DNA of 30,560 nt from positions 1 through 30,560 of the forward strand of contig CAYJXJ010000039.1 of NCBI GenBank assembly GCA_964374095.1. Reading direction: 5' to 3'. This document shows, in pieces, positions 18,226 to 24,925 of this stretch (its first letter is position 1; each line of letters starts with the position of its first letter). Below the pieces are notes generated by a model. The model was not told the origin of the DNA and did no database searches. It worked only from the letters and a program-made list of their open reading frames with translations. The stretch is from CAYJXJ01 sp964374095 (lineage in GTDB: Bacteria; Elusimicrobiota; Elusimicrobia; UBA1565; UBA9628). Position numbers and translations under genes: made by a program.

Positions 18226-18234
18226 AGAATAGCA
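18226..18234 (-). promoter_or_regulatory. Extended -10 promoter of the glnN operon
   Basis: TGCTATTCT on the minus strand is an extended -10 element (TG, one base, TATTCT at 18231-18226). Transcription would start near 18219, leaving a leader of about 30-48 bases that contains the perfect palindrome GGCTTAAGCC near its 5' end. Confidence 0.4.
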
Positions 18235-18551
18235 TTTTCGCTGCCGCGACGAGAAAGGACTTTGACGCCTTCGCGACCAAGAAGGATCTCGACGCGACCA
18301 GCAACGAGTTCAAGGGCGAGACCCGCCGGATATGCCTGGCCATCGTAAAGCTCCAGGGCGAGGTGGCAGACATCCGGGAAACCATAGCCGCCTTGCCCAC
18401 CAAGAAAGACTTCGCCCACCTGGTCGGAACCATCGAAGCTTTCGCCGCCAAGGCCCAAGCCTACGACCAAAAGTCCGTCACGCACGGCCACATCCTCGTG
18501 GAACACGAGGCCATGCTGCGGGACCACCACCGGCGGGTCGCGCAATGTTGA
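18228..18551 (+). pseudogene. Headless coiled-coil protein fragment
   Basis: After an in-frame TAG at 18225 an open frame of about 107 codons runs to the TGA at 18549-18551 without an ATG or ribosome site; the first usable start is a GTG at 18363. The product is a charged coiled coil with a repeated unit: RKDFDAFATKKDLDATSNEF near its beginning and TKKDFAHLVGTIEAFAAKAQ later. Its 5' end abuts the glnN promoter. It looks like the C-terminal remains of a longer gene, although a short protein from 18363 (62 residues) cannot be excluded. The family is not recognised. Confidence 0.45.
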
Positions 18552-18590
18552 CAAAAAAAACAACTCCGCAAGTCGTTGGAATTTCTCGCA

Positions 18591-18619
18591 TTGACGCCCG
18601 CTCACCGACGGGGTATACT
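18591..18619 (+). promoter_or_regulatory. Strong sigma70 promoter, leaderless, for the A-type carrier pair
   Basis: TTGACG (18591-18596), a 17-base spacer and TATACT (18614-18619). The expected start of transcription is at about 18626, exactly the ATG used for the gene. An ATG at 18620 lies in the same frame but would be upstream of the transcript start. Confidence 0.7.
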
Positions 18620-18625
18620 ATGCAT

Positions 18626-18949
18626 ATGGTGAACGTAACAGCCCGCGCCGTCGAGCGCCTACGGGGCTTTTTCAAAGACGACCCGACCGCCCGGGGCAAG
18701 AGCCTGCGCTTGAAAGTCGTCCCCTCCGGCTGCGCGGGGTTCAAGTACGATGTCTCCTTCGACAACCGCCAGGAGGGCGATTCCGCCTTCCCCCAGCCGG
18801 GATTCGAAATCCTCGTTGACACCAAGAGCCTCCCCTATTTCGAGGAGGCGACCGTGGACTACGGCGACGACGGGATGAGCGCGGGTTTCAAGATCACCAA
18901 CCCCAAGGAAAAGGGCTCCTGCGGCTGCGGCCAATCCAAGACGTTCTAA
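18626..18949 (+). CDS. A-type Fe-S cluster carrier (HesB/IscA family), first copy
   Basis: The 107-residue protein begins MVNVTARAVERLRGFF and has the three family cysteines: one in PSGCAGFKYDVSF and two in the C-terminal GSCGCGQS motif (CGC). Such carriers bind [2Fe-2S] or [4Fe-4S] clusters or iron and pass them to target enzymes in the cytoplasm. The 18626 start is chosen because the promoter predicts transcription from that base. The next gene, seven bases after the stop, is a second member of the family. No iscS, iscU or suf genes are in the window; the broken mrp is the only other Fe-S carrier nearby. Confidence 0.92.
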   Translation: MVNVTARAVERLRGFFKDDPTARGKSLRLKVVPSGCAGFKYDVSFDNRQEGDSAFPQPGFEILVDTKSLPYFEEATVDYGDDGMSAGFKITNPKEKGSCGCGQSKTF

Positions 18950-18956
18950 GGTTTTC

Positions 18957-19319
18957 ATGGTCACCCTGACTCCCCGCGCCGCCAAGAGAATCCGCGCCAT
19001 GGCCTCCCAGCAAGGCAAGCCCGCTGGTTTTTTGCGCGTGAAAGTGACGTCCGGCGGGTGCTCGGGCCTCAGCTACTCCTTCGAGCTCTCGGAGCAGTCT
19101 CTCCCCGGGGACCTCGTGACCGAGACCGACGGTTCCAAAGTGGCCGTAGACCCCGCCTCCGACTCCTTCATCAAGGGCTCGTCCGTGGATTACGTCGAGA
19201 CCCTGATGAGCTCGGGTTTCGAGATGACCAACCCGCTGGCCAAGGCCTCCTGCTCGTGCGGGACCTCCTTCAGCGTCGAAGACGCGCCCGCCCCCAAAGA
19301 AGAGAGCTTCGAGGTTTAG
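18957..19319 (+). CDS. A-type Fe-S cluster carrier (HesB/IscA family), second copy
   Basis: The 120-residue protein (MVTLTPRAAKRIRAM at the start) has the conserved cysteines in TSGGCSGLSYSFEL and SCSCGTSF. Relative to the first copy it has an acidic Pro-rich tail (about 107-120). It begins seven bases after the first copy's stop and has no strong Shine-Dalgarno sequence, so coupled translation is likely. The two share roughly a third of their residues by eye, so this is an old duplication or a pairing of two subfamilies, perhaps specialised like IscA and ErpA. Confidence 0.92.
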   Translation: MVTLTPRAAKRIRAMASQQGKPAGFLRVKVTSGGCSGLSYSFELSEQSLPGDLVTETDGSKVAVDPASDSFIKGSSVDYVETLMSSGFEMTNPLAKASCSCGTSFSVEDAPAPKEESFEV

Positions 19320-19365
19320 GGCGCCTGGTCGCCTTCACCGGTGGAGGTGATCGCCGCCAGCGCCC
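19319..19365 (+). terminator. Long nested hairpin after the A-type carrier pair
   Basis: GGGCGCCTGG (19319-19328) pairs with CCAGCGCCC (19357-19365) with one bulged base, and an inner TCACC (19335-19339) pairs with GGTGA (19346-19350). It begins at the stop codon. There is no U-tract, so termination would need Rho or the structure may protect the mRNA end. Confidence 0.4.
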
Positions 19366-19445
19366 CCTAGGCCATTGGACCCATCCGATCCTGGGCCCTT
19401 GCGCCCTTCTCCGCCTGGGACCCGATCGCGCATACTGTGGGCCTA

Positions 19446-19467
19446 TTGTCCCCCGCCGATAGGACAA
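19446..19467. repeat. Inverted repeat in the leader of the secreted unknown gene
   Basis: TTGTCC (19446-19451) and GGACAA (19462-19467) flank ten bases; CGCCG (19454-19458) and CGGCG (19474-19478) overlap it. A weak -10 candidate, CATACT, lies at 19431-19436. The repeats could be an operator or a leader RNA structure ahead of the GGAGG ribosome site (19488-19492). Confidence 0.35.
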
Positions 19468-19502
19468 AAGTCCCGGCGGTAATTAACGGAGGTGCCCTCT
19501 CC

Positions 19503-20612
19503 ATGACGTTACGCCGAGCATTCGCCGCGATCCTCGCCGTCGTTGCCGCCGCCGCGCCCGTCCTCGCCGGCCCCAAAATCGGGTTTGACCAAGGGATCGA
19601 CGTTAAGGAAGTTCTCTCCGACATCAAGGAGAGCCCCAAACCGGTCGCGCAGACCCACGACTGGCAGGGACGCCCCTTGTACCGGCGCAGCGAGCGCGAC
19701 TGCGCCAACATCTCATTTTCCCCAGATGATCCGCTGCGCTCCGAGCGCGTCGAACTGGAGAGCCGCGAATACGAGGAGCGCTGCCATCCCTCCGGCCCGC
19801 ACGGCGACAGGCGCTGCCACGACGAGTGGGTCCGCACCGAGCGGCGCAACGTGAGGGTTGAAATCTCGGGCCGCGGCGCCATGCTCCCTTGGGAGCGAGA
19901 CGTCTTCGAGGTTTGCCTGGACGGGCAGTGGCTTTCGGCTCGCGTCATCGACGCTTCCCACCAGTATTTCATCCAGAACCCCGGCTGGAGCGGAGACACC
20001 ATCGAAGCCCGCGCCGGCGGCAAGACCCGCTCCATGCCCGACCCGGGCGGCATCTCGGCCCGCTTCGGCCTTGACCCCGAGACCAAGAACTTCGTCATGG
20101 ACCTGACGGACCGCTGGGCTTCCTACTATAAGGGAGAGGCCACGGTCCTCAACGTGATCCTCAAGCGCCATCACCGGAACTGGTTCGACGATACCGTGCT
20201 TGACAAGGAAATCTCCCTGCCGGCCGGAGAATCCGCGTCGGTGCGCTTCGCCGACTTCGCCTCGGAGTTCTCCCGGGCCCTCGTGCCGGGGAAGAACTAC
20301 TACGTCAAGTGGCGCTTCAAGCGCTCCGGCCAAGTCTCCAAGGACAAATGGGTGGACTATCGGGAGACCGACAAGGCGGGCTTCGGAGCGGCCGCGGCGG
20401 CCGAGAATCTGGCGCTGTCCTCCCCGGGAGGGTTTGCCTCCATCACAACCTGCCGCCTCGACCGTTTCGAGGCCCGGGACTGCGTCTACAAATGCAGCGA
20501 CGGCTCCGAACGCCGCCGTCCCATCGCCGAGCCCGATCCGCTGCGCCCCGACGCCCCGGTCATCGCCTGCCCGCAAATCCTCATTCCCTTCGGGGCCATC
20601 GGAGGCCGCTGA
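19503..20612 (+). CDS. Secreted protein of unknown function
   Basis: The 369-residue product has a clear Sec signal peptide (about 1-22, AAILAVVAAAAPVLA then G). The mature part is polar, with cysteines at the ends and in the middle (DCANISF, ERCHPSGPHGDRRC, CLDGQW, TTCRLD, DCVYKC, IACPQI), consistent with disulfides outside the cytoplasm. A central region (about 60-230) and a beta-rich later part resemble no family I recognise. The ATG at 19503 is supported by GGAGG ten bases upstream and by the signal peptide; the frame is open further upstream without coding character. It is followed directly by a decayed gene fragment. Confidence 0.75.
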   Translation: MTLRRAFAAILAVVAAAAPVLAGPKIGFDQGIDVKEVLSDIKESPKPVAQTHDWQGRPLYRRSERDCANISFSPDDPLRSERVELESREYEERCHPSGPHGDRRCHDEWVRTERRNVRVEISGRGAMLPWERDVFEVCLDGQWLSARVIDASHQYFIQNPGWSGDTIEARAGGKTRSMPDPGGISARFGLDPETKNFVMDLTDRWASYYKGEATVLNVILKRHHRNWFDDTVLDKEISLPAGESASVRFADFASEFSRALVPGKNYYVKWRFKRSGQVSKDKWVDYRETDKAGFGAAAAAENLALSSPGGFASITTCRLDRFEARDCVYKCSDGSERRRPIAEPDPLRPDAPVIACPQILIPFGAIGGR

Positions 20613-20754
20613 TGGGCCCGCGAGGCGCTCGATGCCATACGCGTCGTGGTGACCAAGCAGAAGGAGTTGGCTTCGGCCGTCCAACTCATCGGCGGACCTG
20701 GCTCAGACCGAGCGGCGCATTCAGGACCTGCTCGCCCGGCTCGGGCTTGGCCGG
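20613..20754 (+). pseudogene. Frameshifted coiled-coil gene fragment
   Basis: Directly after the stop of the previous gene one frame reads WAREALDAIRVVVTKQKELA and continues SAVQLIG; the next frame then carries on with DLAQTERRIQDLLARLGLG up to the end of the receiver gene. Joined by a one-base shift near 20693, the two make one smooth amphipathic helix. No start codon or ribosome site is present. It is likely a remnant of a coiled-coil protein. Confidence is limited by its short length. Confidence 0.35.
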
Positions 20755-21159
20755 CTAGGCCGTTTCCGCGGCGGCAGCCGGCTTGGGGAGCACGCCCGAG
20801 AGCGCGGTCAAAAGCCGCTTGCCGTCGAAGGGCTTCCCGAGGTAGCCCTTCACGTTGGTGAACTTCTCGAAGACATCCCGCAGGTCGGTATAGCCGGTAA
20901 GTATGATCGTGGGGATCTTCGCCGTCCGGGGGTCTTCTTTCATGCGGGCGCAGACGTGGAAGCCGTTGACGTTGGGCATCATCACGTCCAGGATCACGAC
21001 ATCGGGGAGGCTCGCCGGGGCGGCCCCATCGAAGCCCAGGTGCTTTAAGGCCTCGGTGCCGTCCTTGGCTGTGATCACGTCGTGCTGGGCCCGGTTCAAG
21101 ACCATGGCCATTTGCTGGAGAACCGCCGACTCGTCTTCCACGATCAGAATCTTCGCCAT
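20755..21159 (-). CDS. Stand-alone response regulator receiver
   Basis: The 134-residue protein is a single CheY-like receiver: acidic pair Glu8-Asp9 in ILIVEDE, phospho-acceptor Asp58 in VVILDVMMPNVNG, Thr88 in IILTGY and Lys109 in YLGKP, with a short Ala-rich tail. There is no output domain, so it signals by protein contact, as in CheY or PilG/PilH-type regulators. No kinase is adjacent; the kinase at 7840 is the only one in the window. AAGAGGTG upstream of the ATG could be the ribosome site, though it lies a little far away. A -10 TATAAT about 46 bases upstream gives a normal leader. Confidence 0.93.
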   Translation of the reverse strand: MAKILIVEDESAVLQQMAMVLNRAQHDVITAKDGTEALKHLGFDGAAPASLPDVVILDVMMPNVNGFHVCARMKEDPRTAKIPTIILTGYTDLRDVFEKFTNVKGYLGKPFDGKRLLTALSGVLPKPAAAAETA

Positions 21160-21200
21160 TCGCCTGTCACCTCTTGACGCCTGCCGTCTCGGGCCGGCTT

Positions 21201-21217
21201 GGTAGATTATAGCTACC
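21201..21217 (-). promoter_or_regulatory. Receiver gene -10 box flanked by inverted repeat
   Basis: TATAAT on the minus strand (21211-21206) is flanked by GGTAG and CTACC (21201-21205 and 21213-21217), which are perfect inverted arms. A bound regulator would cover the -10 box. Transcription should start near 21199. Confidence 0.5.
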
Positions 21218-21318
21218 GACGACGAAAATAGGCAATCCCCGAAGGTCCCAAAAGGGGCGGCCCGGTGGTCCTACGACCCGCGCCCCCATTGTCCCTGGAA
21301 CGTAGGTCAAGCCCGGAA

Positions 21319-21324
21319 TACCCT
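21319..21324 (+). promoter_or_regulatory. -10 box of the secreted HExxH gene, leaderless
   Basis: TACCCT ends six bases before the ATG at 21331, the same hexamer as in the promoter at 3543. No -35 hexamer at normal spacing. Confidence 0.35.
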
Positions 21325-21330
21325 TATACC

Positions 21331-22224
21331 ATGGTCCCCCTGTGGGCGATTCTGGCGTTGGCTCCCGCCTGGGGGGCGCCTCAGGCAGTTCCCTCCTGGA
21401 GCGACCTTTGCCGTCAGGCTGGCTCCGGCGAGACCTGCCTCTCAAAGGCCGTCATGGCCTCGTCACAGGAGGCTCCGGCGCCGCCCATTCCCGGCGTGGA
21501 CGCCAAACCCTGCCCCGAGGACTGGGCCAAATCCCGCCGGGGAAACTGCCTGACCAAGACCCACGCCTTCGGCGGGGGCCCCGCCTGGGCCTACGTGCAC
21601 AAGGGGGGCTGGATCGTGGACCCCCGCTGTTTCGCCGATTCCCGCTTCAGCGGCAAGGACTTTATGACGGCCCTCGACACCGTGGTCCGAAAGTTGGACC
21701 CCCGCGTCCCGGCCCACGCCGGAGGCTGCCTGGGGACCTTCAATCCCGCCTTCGGCCGCGAAGTGACCGACCATCTCAGGCAACAGCCGACCCATATCAT
21801 GTGCGGCGAGTTCGATACAAAGGAACGGACCTGCGCCGATCATCATTCGTGGCAGTCCGGCCCTCAAACCCAGTCCCTGATCCGCCTGCGCAACATCCGG
21901 GGCTGCACGGGCCCCCTGAGCACGGGCCTGGCCGGAGTCCTCTTTCACGAAACCCTGCACGCGGCCGGAGCCGACAGCTTCCCCATCGAAAAGCACAATC
22001 AGGCCTGGAACATGGAGCAGTGGCAGTTCATCAACGACCGGGTGTACGGCACCGAGGCGGTCTGCTTTTGGGGCACGGACCCCAAGCTCCGCGGCCAAGT
22101 CAACATCCTGCAGTGCAAGGGCACGGTTTCATACTTGAATTACAACGCGCCCTGGCCCCACCCGCTCTGCGAGGGTTTCAACTACGCCTTTACCGACCTC
22201 CCCGCGGGCTTCATCAAGCACTAG
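21331..22224 (+). CDS. Secreted cysteine-rich zincin-like protein
   Basis: The 297-residue product has a short Sec signal peptide (about 1-15, ending PAWGA) and a zinc-protease motif HETLHAAGAD (His206, Glu207, His210), an HExxHxxG arrangement close to, but not identical with, the metzincin pattern, since the Asp is one residue early. About a dozen cysteines (for example DLCRQ, ETCLS, GGCLG, MCGEF, RTCAD, GCTGP, VCFWG, LQCKG, PLCEG) suggest a disulfide-bonded extracellular protein. I do not recognise the family. It is the second exported HExxH protein in the window (the other is at 3021). It is divergent from the receiver gene and followed by a retropepsin-like gene after 95 bases. Confidence 0.72.
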   Translation: MVPLWAILALAPAWGAPQAVPSWSDLCRQAGSGETCLSKAVMASSQEAPAPPIPGVDAKPCPEDWAKSRRGNCLTKTHAFGGGPAWAYVHKGGWIVDPRCFADSRFSGKDFMTALDTVVRKLDPRVPAHAGGCLGTFNPAFGREVTDHLRQQPTHIMCGEFDTKERTCADHHSWQSGPQTQSLIRLRNIRGCTGPLSTGLAGVLFHETLHAAGADSFPIEKHNQAWNMEQWQFINDRVYGTEAVCFWGTDPKLRGQVNILQCKGTVSYLNYNAPWPHPLCEGFNYAFTDLPAGFIKH

Positions 22225-22307
22225 CCTCCGGGCGTCGGGGCTAAAATTCCGGGAACTTTTCAGGGGGGGTGATCGTATATACCGTGGCGCCCGGGACGCT
22301 TGGGTGC

Positions 22308-22313
22308 TAAACT
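22308..22313 (+). promoter_or_regulatory. Extended -10 box of the retropepsin-like gene, leaderless
   Basis: TGCTAAACT is an extended -10 (TG at 22305-22306, TAAACT at 22308-22313) ending six bases before the ATG at 22320. No -35 hexamer is needed for this class. Confidence 0.5.
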
Positions 22314-22319
22314 AACCGT

Positions 22320-22700
22320 ATGGGAGGCCACAGCGTGGGCATCACCTTTCTCAAGGTCCGGGTCTTGAATCCCGCAAAACCGAAACGGAAACGGGAATTC
22401 GAATTTCTCGTGGATTCCGGCGCCGTGTATTCCGTCATCCCGGCCGCCGTGCTGGAGGGCATGGGCATGAAACCCACATCGAGCCAGGAGTTCATCCTGG
22501 CCAACGGCGAGGTCCTGACCAGTCCCGTGGGGAACGCCTACTTCGAGCTCAGGGGCACCCCGCGCGCCGCGCCGGTGGTTTTCGGCCGGCCCGGGGTCTT
22601 TCTTCTGGGCGCGACCACGCTTGAAGCCCTGGGGCTGATCCTCGACCCAATCCGCCGCGAACTCAAGGCCCTGCCCATGCCGCTCATGGGCGCAGCCTAG
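22320..22700 (+). CDS. Retropepsin-like aspartic protease domain protein
   Basis: The 126-residue protein is a single-lobe clan AA aspartic protease domain: an N-terminal strand (GITFLKVRVLNP), the catalytic motif FLVDSGAVYSVIP with Asp32-Ser33-Gly34, and the second hydrophobic-Gly motif FLLGATTLEALGL, as in retroviral-type and bacterial clan AA single-domain proteases, which work as dimers. There is no signal peptide or membrane segment, so it is cytoplasmic. Bacterial members have unclear substrates. It is transcribed alone and converges on the zinc-ribbon gene with 13 bases between stops. Confidence 0.85.
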   Translation: MGGHSVGITFLKVRVLNPAKPKRKREFEFLVDSGAVYSVIPAAVLEGMGMKPTSSQEFILANGEVLTSPVGNAYFELRGTPRAAPVVFGRPGVFLLGATTLEALGLILDPIRRELKALPMPLMGAA

Positions 22701-22713
22701 GCGCCGACAGCGG

Positions 22714-23232
22714 CTACTTCTTGGGCGCGTCCTTGGGGAGGACGGAAAGGGCCCTGAGGCTGCGCTCGCCCTTGAGATCGAAGGCGCAGGTCCCCTCGGG
22801 GTCATCGGGGTTGAGGAGGCAGCCCGCGAAGCCGACCCCCCGCGCCCAGGCACGGAGCTTGGAGCCCGCCAGGGCGATCCACTCCGCGGTGATATCGAAA
22901 CGCGCGAGCGCCTTGAGGTCCGTGAAGACGAGCAGGAATTTGTCGCCGCCGGGAGCCTCGCGGAGGAGGAGGGGGAGGGCGGCGGAGACCTCCTCGGGGC
23001 AACGCGGCAGCCCCGGCGGGCGGGTCCTGAGGCCGAGCAGCAAATTAGCCTGATCGAAGGCCTCGATGAGAGTCGAGCCCGCCAGCCCCGACGCGTTCAC
23101 CCTCCGGTCGGCCAGCAGGGCGCGAAGCCCGGGATTCGTGGGCGGGTCGGAGTCCCGGCCGAACACGAACCCGCACATCCCGCAGGCGTCGGCCTCCGGC
23201 GGGTTCTCGCTGCCGCAGGTCGGGCAATGCAT
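22714..23232 (-). CDS. Zinc-ribbon protein of unknown function
   Basis: The 172-residue protein opens with a zinc ribbon, CPTC and CGMC (Cys3, Cys6, Cys17, Cys20), as in many adaptor-like bacterial proteins. The remainder (about 25-172) has alternating hydrophobic strands and helices (FLLVFTDLKALARFDITAEW, GSKLRAWARGVGFAGCLLN) and may be a compact alpha/beta domain; I do not recognise it. A -10-like box (TATAGT) eight bases before the ATG suggests its own leaderless transcript, although DUF420 lies only 18 bases upstream on the same strand. Confidence 0.75.
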   Translation of the reverse strand: MHCPTCGSENPPEADACGMCGFVFGRDSDPPTNPGLRALLADRRVNASGLAGSTLIEAFDQANLLLGLRTRPPGLPRCPEEVSAALPLLLREAPGGDKFLLVFTDLKALARFDITAEWIALAGSKLRAWARGVGFAGCLLNPDDPEGTCAFDLKGERSLRALSVLPKDAPKK

Positions 23233-23240
23233 CTCTCTAC

Positions 23241-23246
23241 ACTATA
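23241..23246 (-). promoter_or_regulatory. -10 box of the zinc-ribbon gene, leaderless
   Basis: TATAGT on the minus strand (23246-23241) ends eight bases before the ATG at 23232, in an AT-rich patch between the DUF420 stop and the gene. Confidence 0.4.
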
Positions 23247-23250
23247 AAAT

Positions 23251-23670
23251 TCAGAGCCGGTACAGCATCCAGTACACCACGACCCCGGTGACCGAGACAT
23301 AGAGCCAGACCGGCAAGGCGCGCCGCGCCCAGACCTTGTGCTCCTCGAAGCGCAGTTTCCACGCCAGGTACAGCGATCTCAGGGCCAGGGGGACGACGGC
23401 AACGGCCAGCACCGTGTGGCTGATGAGTATCCCGAAGTAGAGGGTTCGCAGCCCAACCGGCCCCTGGAACCTTACGGAGCCGACGTGGTAGTGATAATAG
23501 AGATAGCAGGCGAGAAAGACCGCCGAGCACAGAAAGGCCCCCACCATGCAGGCCCGGTGCGCCCGGATCCGGCCGGAACGGATGAAGAACCAACCGGTTG
23601 TCAGCAGCAGGGCGGAGCCCGCGTTAAGGGAAGCGTTGAGCGTGGGGAGAACGTCGGCGGGCGCGGCCAA
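23251..23670 (-). CDS. DUF420 (CtaM/YozB-like) membrane protein
   Basis: The 139-residue protein has four hydrophobic segments (about 10-27, 40-58, 75-97, 117-136) and the histidines typical of DUF420: HRACMVGAF, YYHYHVGSVRFQG, ISHTVLAV and the ARRALPVWLYVSVTGVVVY ending. A DUF420 protein, CtaM, is needed for maturation of a heme-copper oxidase in Staphylococcus, so a role in terminal oxidase assembly is plausible. It starts with TTG immediately after the TGA of the GIY-YIG-like gene (TGATTG), so translation should be coupled. With HemQ two genes upstream, the cluster has a heme/respiration theme. Confidence 0.88.
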   Translation of the reverse strand: MAAPADVLPTLNASLNAGSALLLTTGWFFIRSGRIRAHRACMVGAFLCSAVFLACYLYYHYHVGSVRFQGPVGLRTLYFGILISHTVLAVAVVPLALRSLYLAWKLRFEEHKVWARRALPVWLYVSVTGVVVYWMLYRL

Positions 23671-24063
23671 TCAGGTCTCGACGAGCTCGACCTCGGCGTG
23701 CCTGCCCGAGGACGGCGCGGGTCCGGAGTTGAAGCGCGGCTTGTGCTTGGCGATCAGAGCGGCGGCGATGTCTTTCCACTCTTCCTCGGAATCCACATCC
23801 GCCGCGGCGACGTAGTCGAAATAGATGTCGGGCGCAACCTTGAACAAGTCGTCCCAGACTGGAGCGGCCTTTCCCGTCATGTGCGCTGAAAGGGCGTCGA
23901 AGATCGAGCCGGCCAGGCCCACGTAGAGGACCTGGGCTTGGCGCTGGGCGTCAAAGGTCACGAACTCATAGACCCCGGCCTGATGCGGCGCGTGGTTGTG
24001 CAGGGCCTCGGGCTTGTACCGGAAGCACCGCTCCGACATGGTGATGCGAAAGGTCCTTTTCAT
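23671..24063 (-). CDS. GIY-YIG-like domain protein
   Basis: From the ATG at 24063 the protein has 130 residues (an upstream non-ATG start at 24087 would add eight). The signature AGVYEFVTFD and, after a short insert, QVLYVGLAGSIFDALSAHM matches the GIY...YIG strand pair and following helix of GIY-YIG nucleases, here as GVY...YVG. The usual helix arginine is not obvious, and a DIYFDYVAAADVDSEEEWKD segment precedes a KHKPRFNSG ending, typical of the family (KPxxN). Nuclease activity is uncertain. It is coupled to DUF420 downstream and lies 67 bases after hemQ. Confidence 0.72.
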   Translation of the reverse strand: MKRTFRITMSERCFRYKPEALHNHAPHQAGVYEFVTFDAQRQAQVLYVGLAGSIFDALSAHMTGKAAPVWDDLFKVAPDIYFDYVAAADVDSEEEWKDIAAALIAKHKPRFNSGPAPSSGRHAEVELVET

Positions 24064-24101
24064 GGTTTCCGCCCTGCCGGGCTCCAACCATTTCCTCGTC
24101 C

Positions 24102-24118
24102 ACCCGCCTGCGGCGGGT
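24102..24118. repeat. GC-rich hairpin between hemQ and the GIY-YIG-like gene
   Basis: ACCCGCC (24102-24108) and GGCGGGT (24112-24118) form a 7-base-pair stem around TGC. There is no U-tract on the coding strand, so it may reduce read-through or mark an mRNA processing point rather than terminate. Confidence 0.45.
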
Positions 24119-24130
24119 TCCCGGACTCGG

Positions 24131-24868
24131 TCACGGCTGCCGGCTGCGCCACACGGCCCGGCCGATGAAAAAGGGTCCCATGTTCTGGATGAAGCTCGAA
24201 GTCTGCCGGGTCGGGCGCATGGCCTGGACCAAGGCCGAGAGGGGATAGAGCTCCTTGCCGATCAGGCCGATCACGAAGTCGTTGTCGTTCTTGTCCAGGC
24301 CGTGGCAGGCCAGCCGCACGTCGTGCGCGAGGTCGGCGTCGCCGAAGGAGCGCCCGATCTGGCTGTGCTCTCTCAAGATCGACATCTGCTCCTGGTGCGG
24401 AAGCTGAGTGAAGGCCCCGGTGCGGCGCAAGGGATACCAGACCGCCCAGGCCGACTGGGGATCGAGCGCCACCCGGCGCGGACGCTGGAGGAGCCAATCC
24501 TCCAGGTTGGGCTCATAGCCGAGAGCGTAGGTGCGGCCGAGCATCATAAATTCCGGCTTCAAGATCAAAGCCGGAAAACTGTGCAGGGCCTTGCGGAGCG
24601 ATTCCGTGAACACCGCCGGATCTTCTCCCATGGCGAGCACCCCGAGCCCCCGCGGGTCTCCCGATTCCCGGTAGAGGACCGCCTCCACGGGCGCGGCCTC
24701 CAAAGCCCGGGCCAAACCCTGCTCGACGGCCGCGTCGGCGCCCCCGAAAACCGTCAGTTGAAAGAACAGCCGCCGGTTGAGGGTTTGACGCACGCCGTTC
24801 TTGGGCGCGCCCTTCTCCGAAATGTCGAGGGCTTCCTTGGTCTCGGGGTTCGTGGGTGGAACCGGCAT
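24131..24868 (-). CDS. hemQ: HemQ-type (chlorite dismutase family) coproheme decarboxylase
   Basis: From the ATG at 24868 the protein has 245 residues (ATG at 24877 would add MSL). It is a chlorite dismutase-fold protein of the HemQ type: NRRLFFQLTVFGG, PRGLGVLAMGEDP, WAVWYPLRRTGAFTQLP, EHSQIGRSFGDADL, LACHGLDKNDNDFVIGLIG and GPFFIGRAVW. HemQ converts coproheme to heme b in the coproporphyrin-dependent pathway; the His in CHGLD is the likely heme ligand, and the YPLRR region resembles the substrate loop. No other heme synthesis gene is in the window. The start is chosen because a -10-like TATCAT overlaps the upstream ATG and ends seven bases before 24868. Confidence 0.87.
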   Translation of the reverse strand: MPVPPTNPETKEALDISEKGAPKNGVRQTLNRRLFFQLTVFGGADAAVEQGLARALEAAPVEAVLYRESGDPRGLGVLAMGEDPAVFTESLRKALHSFPALILKPEFMMLGRTYALGYEPNLEDWLLQRPRRVALDPQSAWAVWYPLRRTGAFTQLPHQEQMSILREHSQIGRSFGDADLAHDVRLACHGLDKNDNDFVIGLIGKELYPLSALVQAMRPTRQTSSFIQNMGPFFIGRAVWRSRQP

Positions 24869-24875
24869 GAGAGAC

Positions 24876-24881
24876 ATGATA
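24876..24881 (-). promoter_or_regulatory. -10 box of hemQ, leaderless
   Basis: TATCAT on the minus strand (24881-24876) ends seven bases before the ATG at 24868, and TTGGAA lies 19 bases upstream. If correct, the first ATG (24877) would not be in the transcript. Confidence 0.4.
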
Positions 24882-24925
24882 TGAATTTCCTGACCTGGGC
24901 TTCCAACTCACGTGGGGCCCAGACC

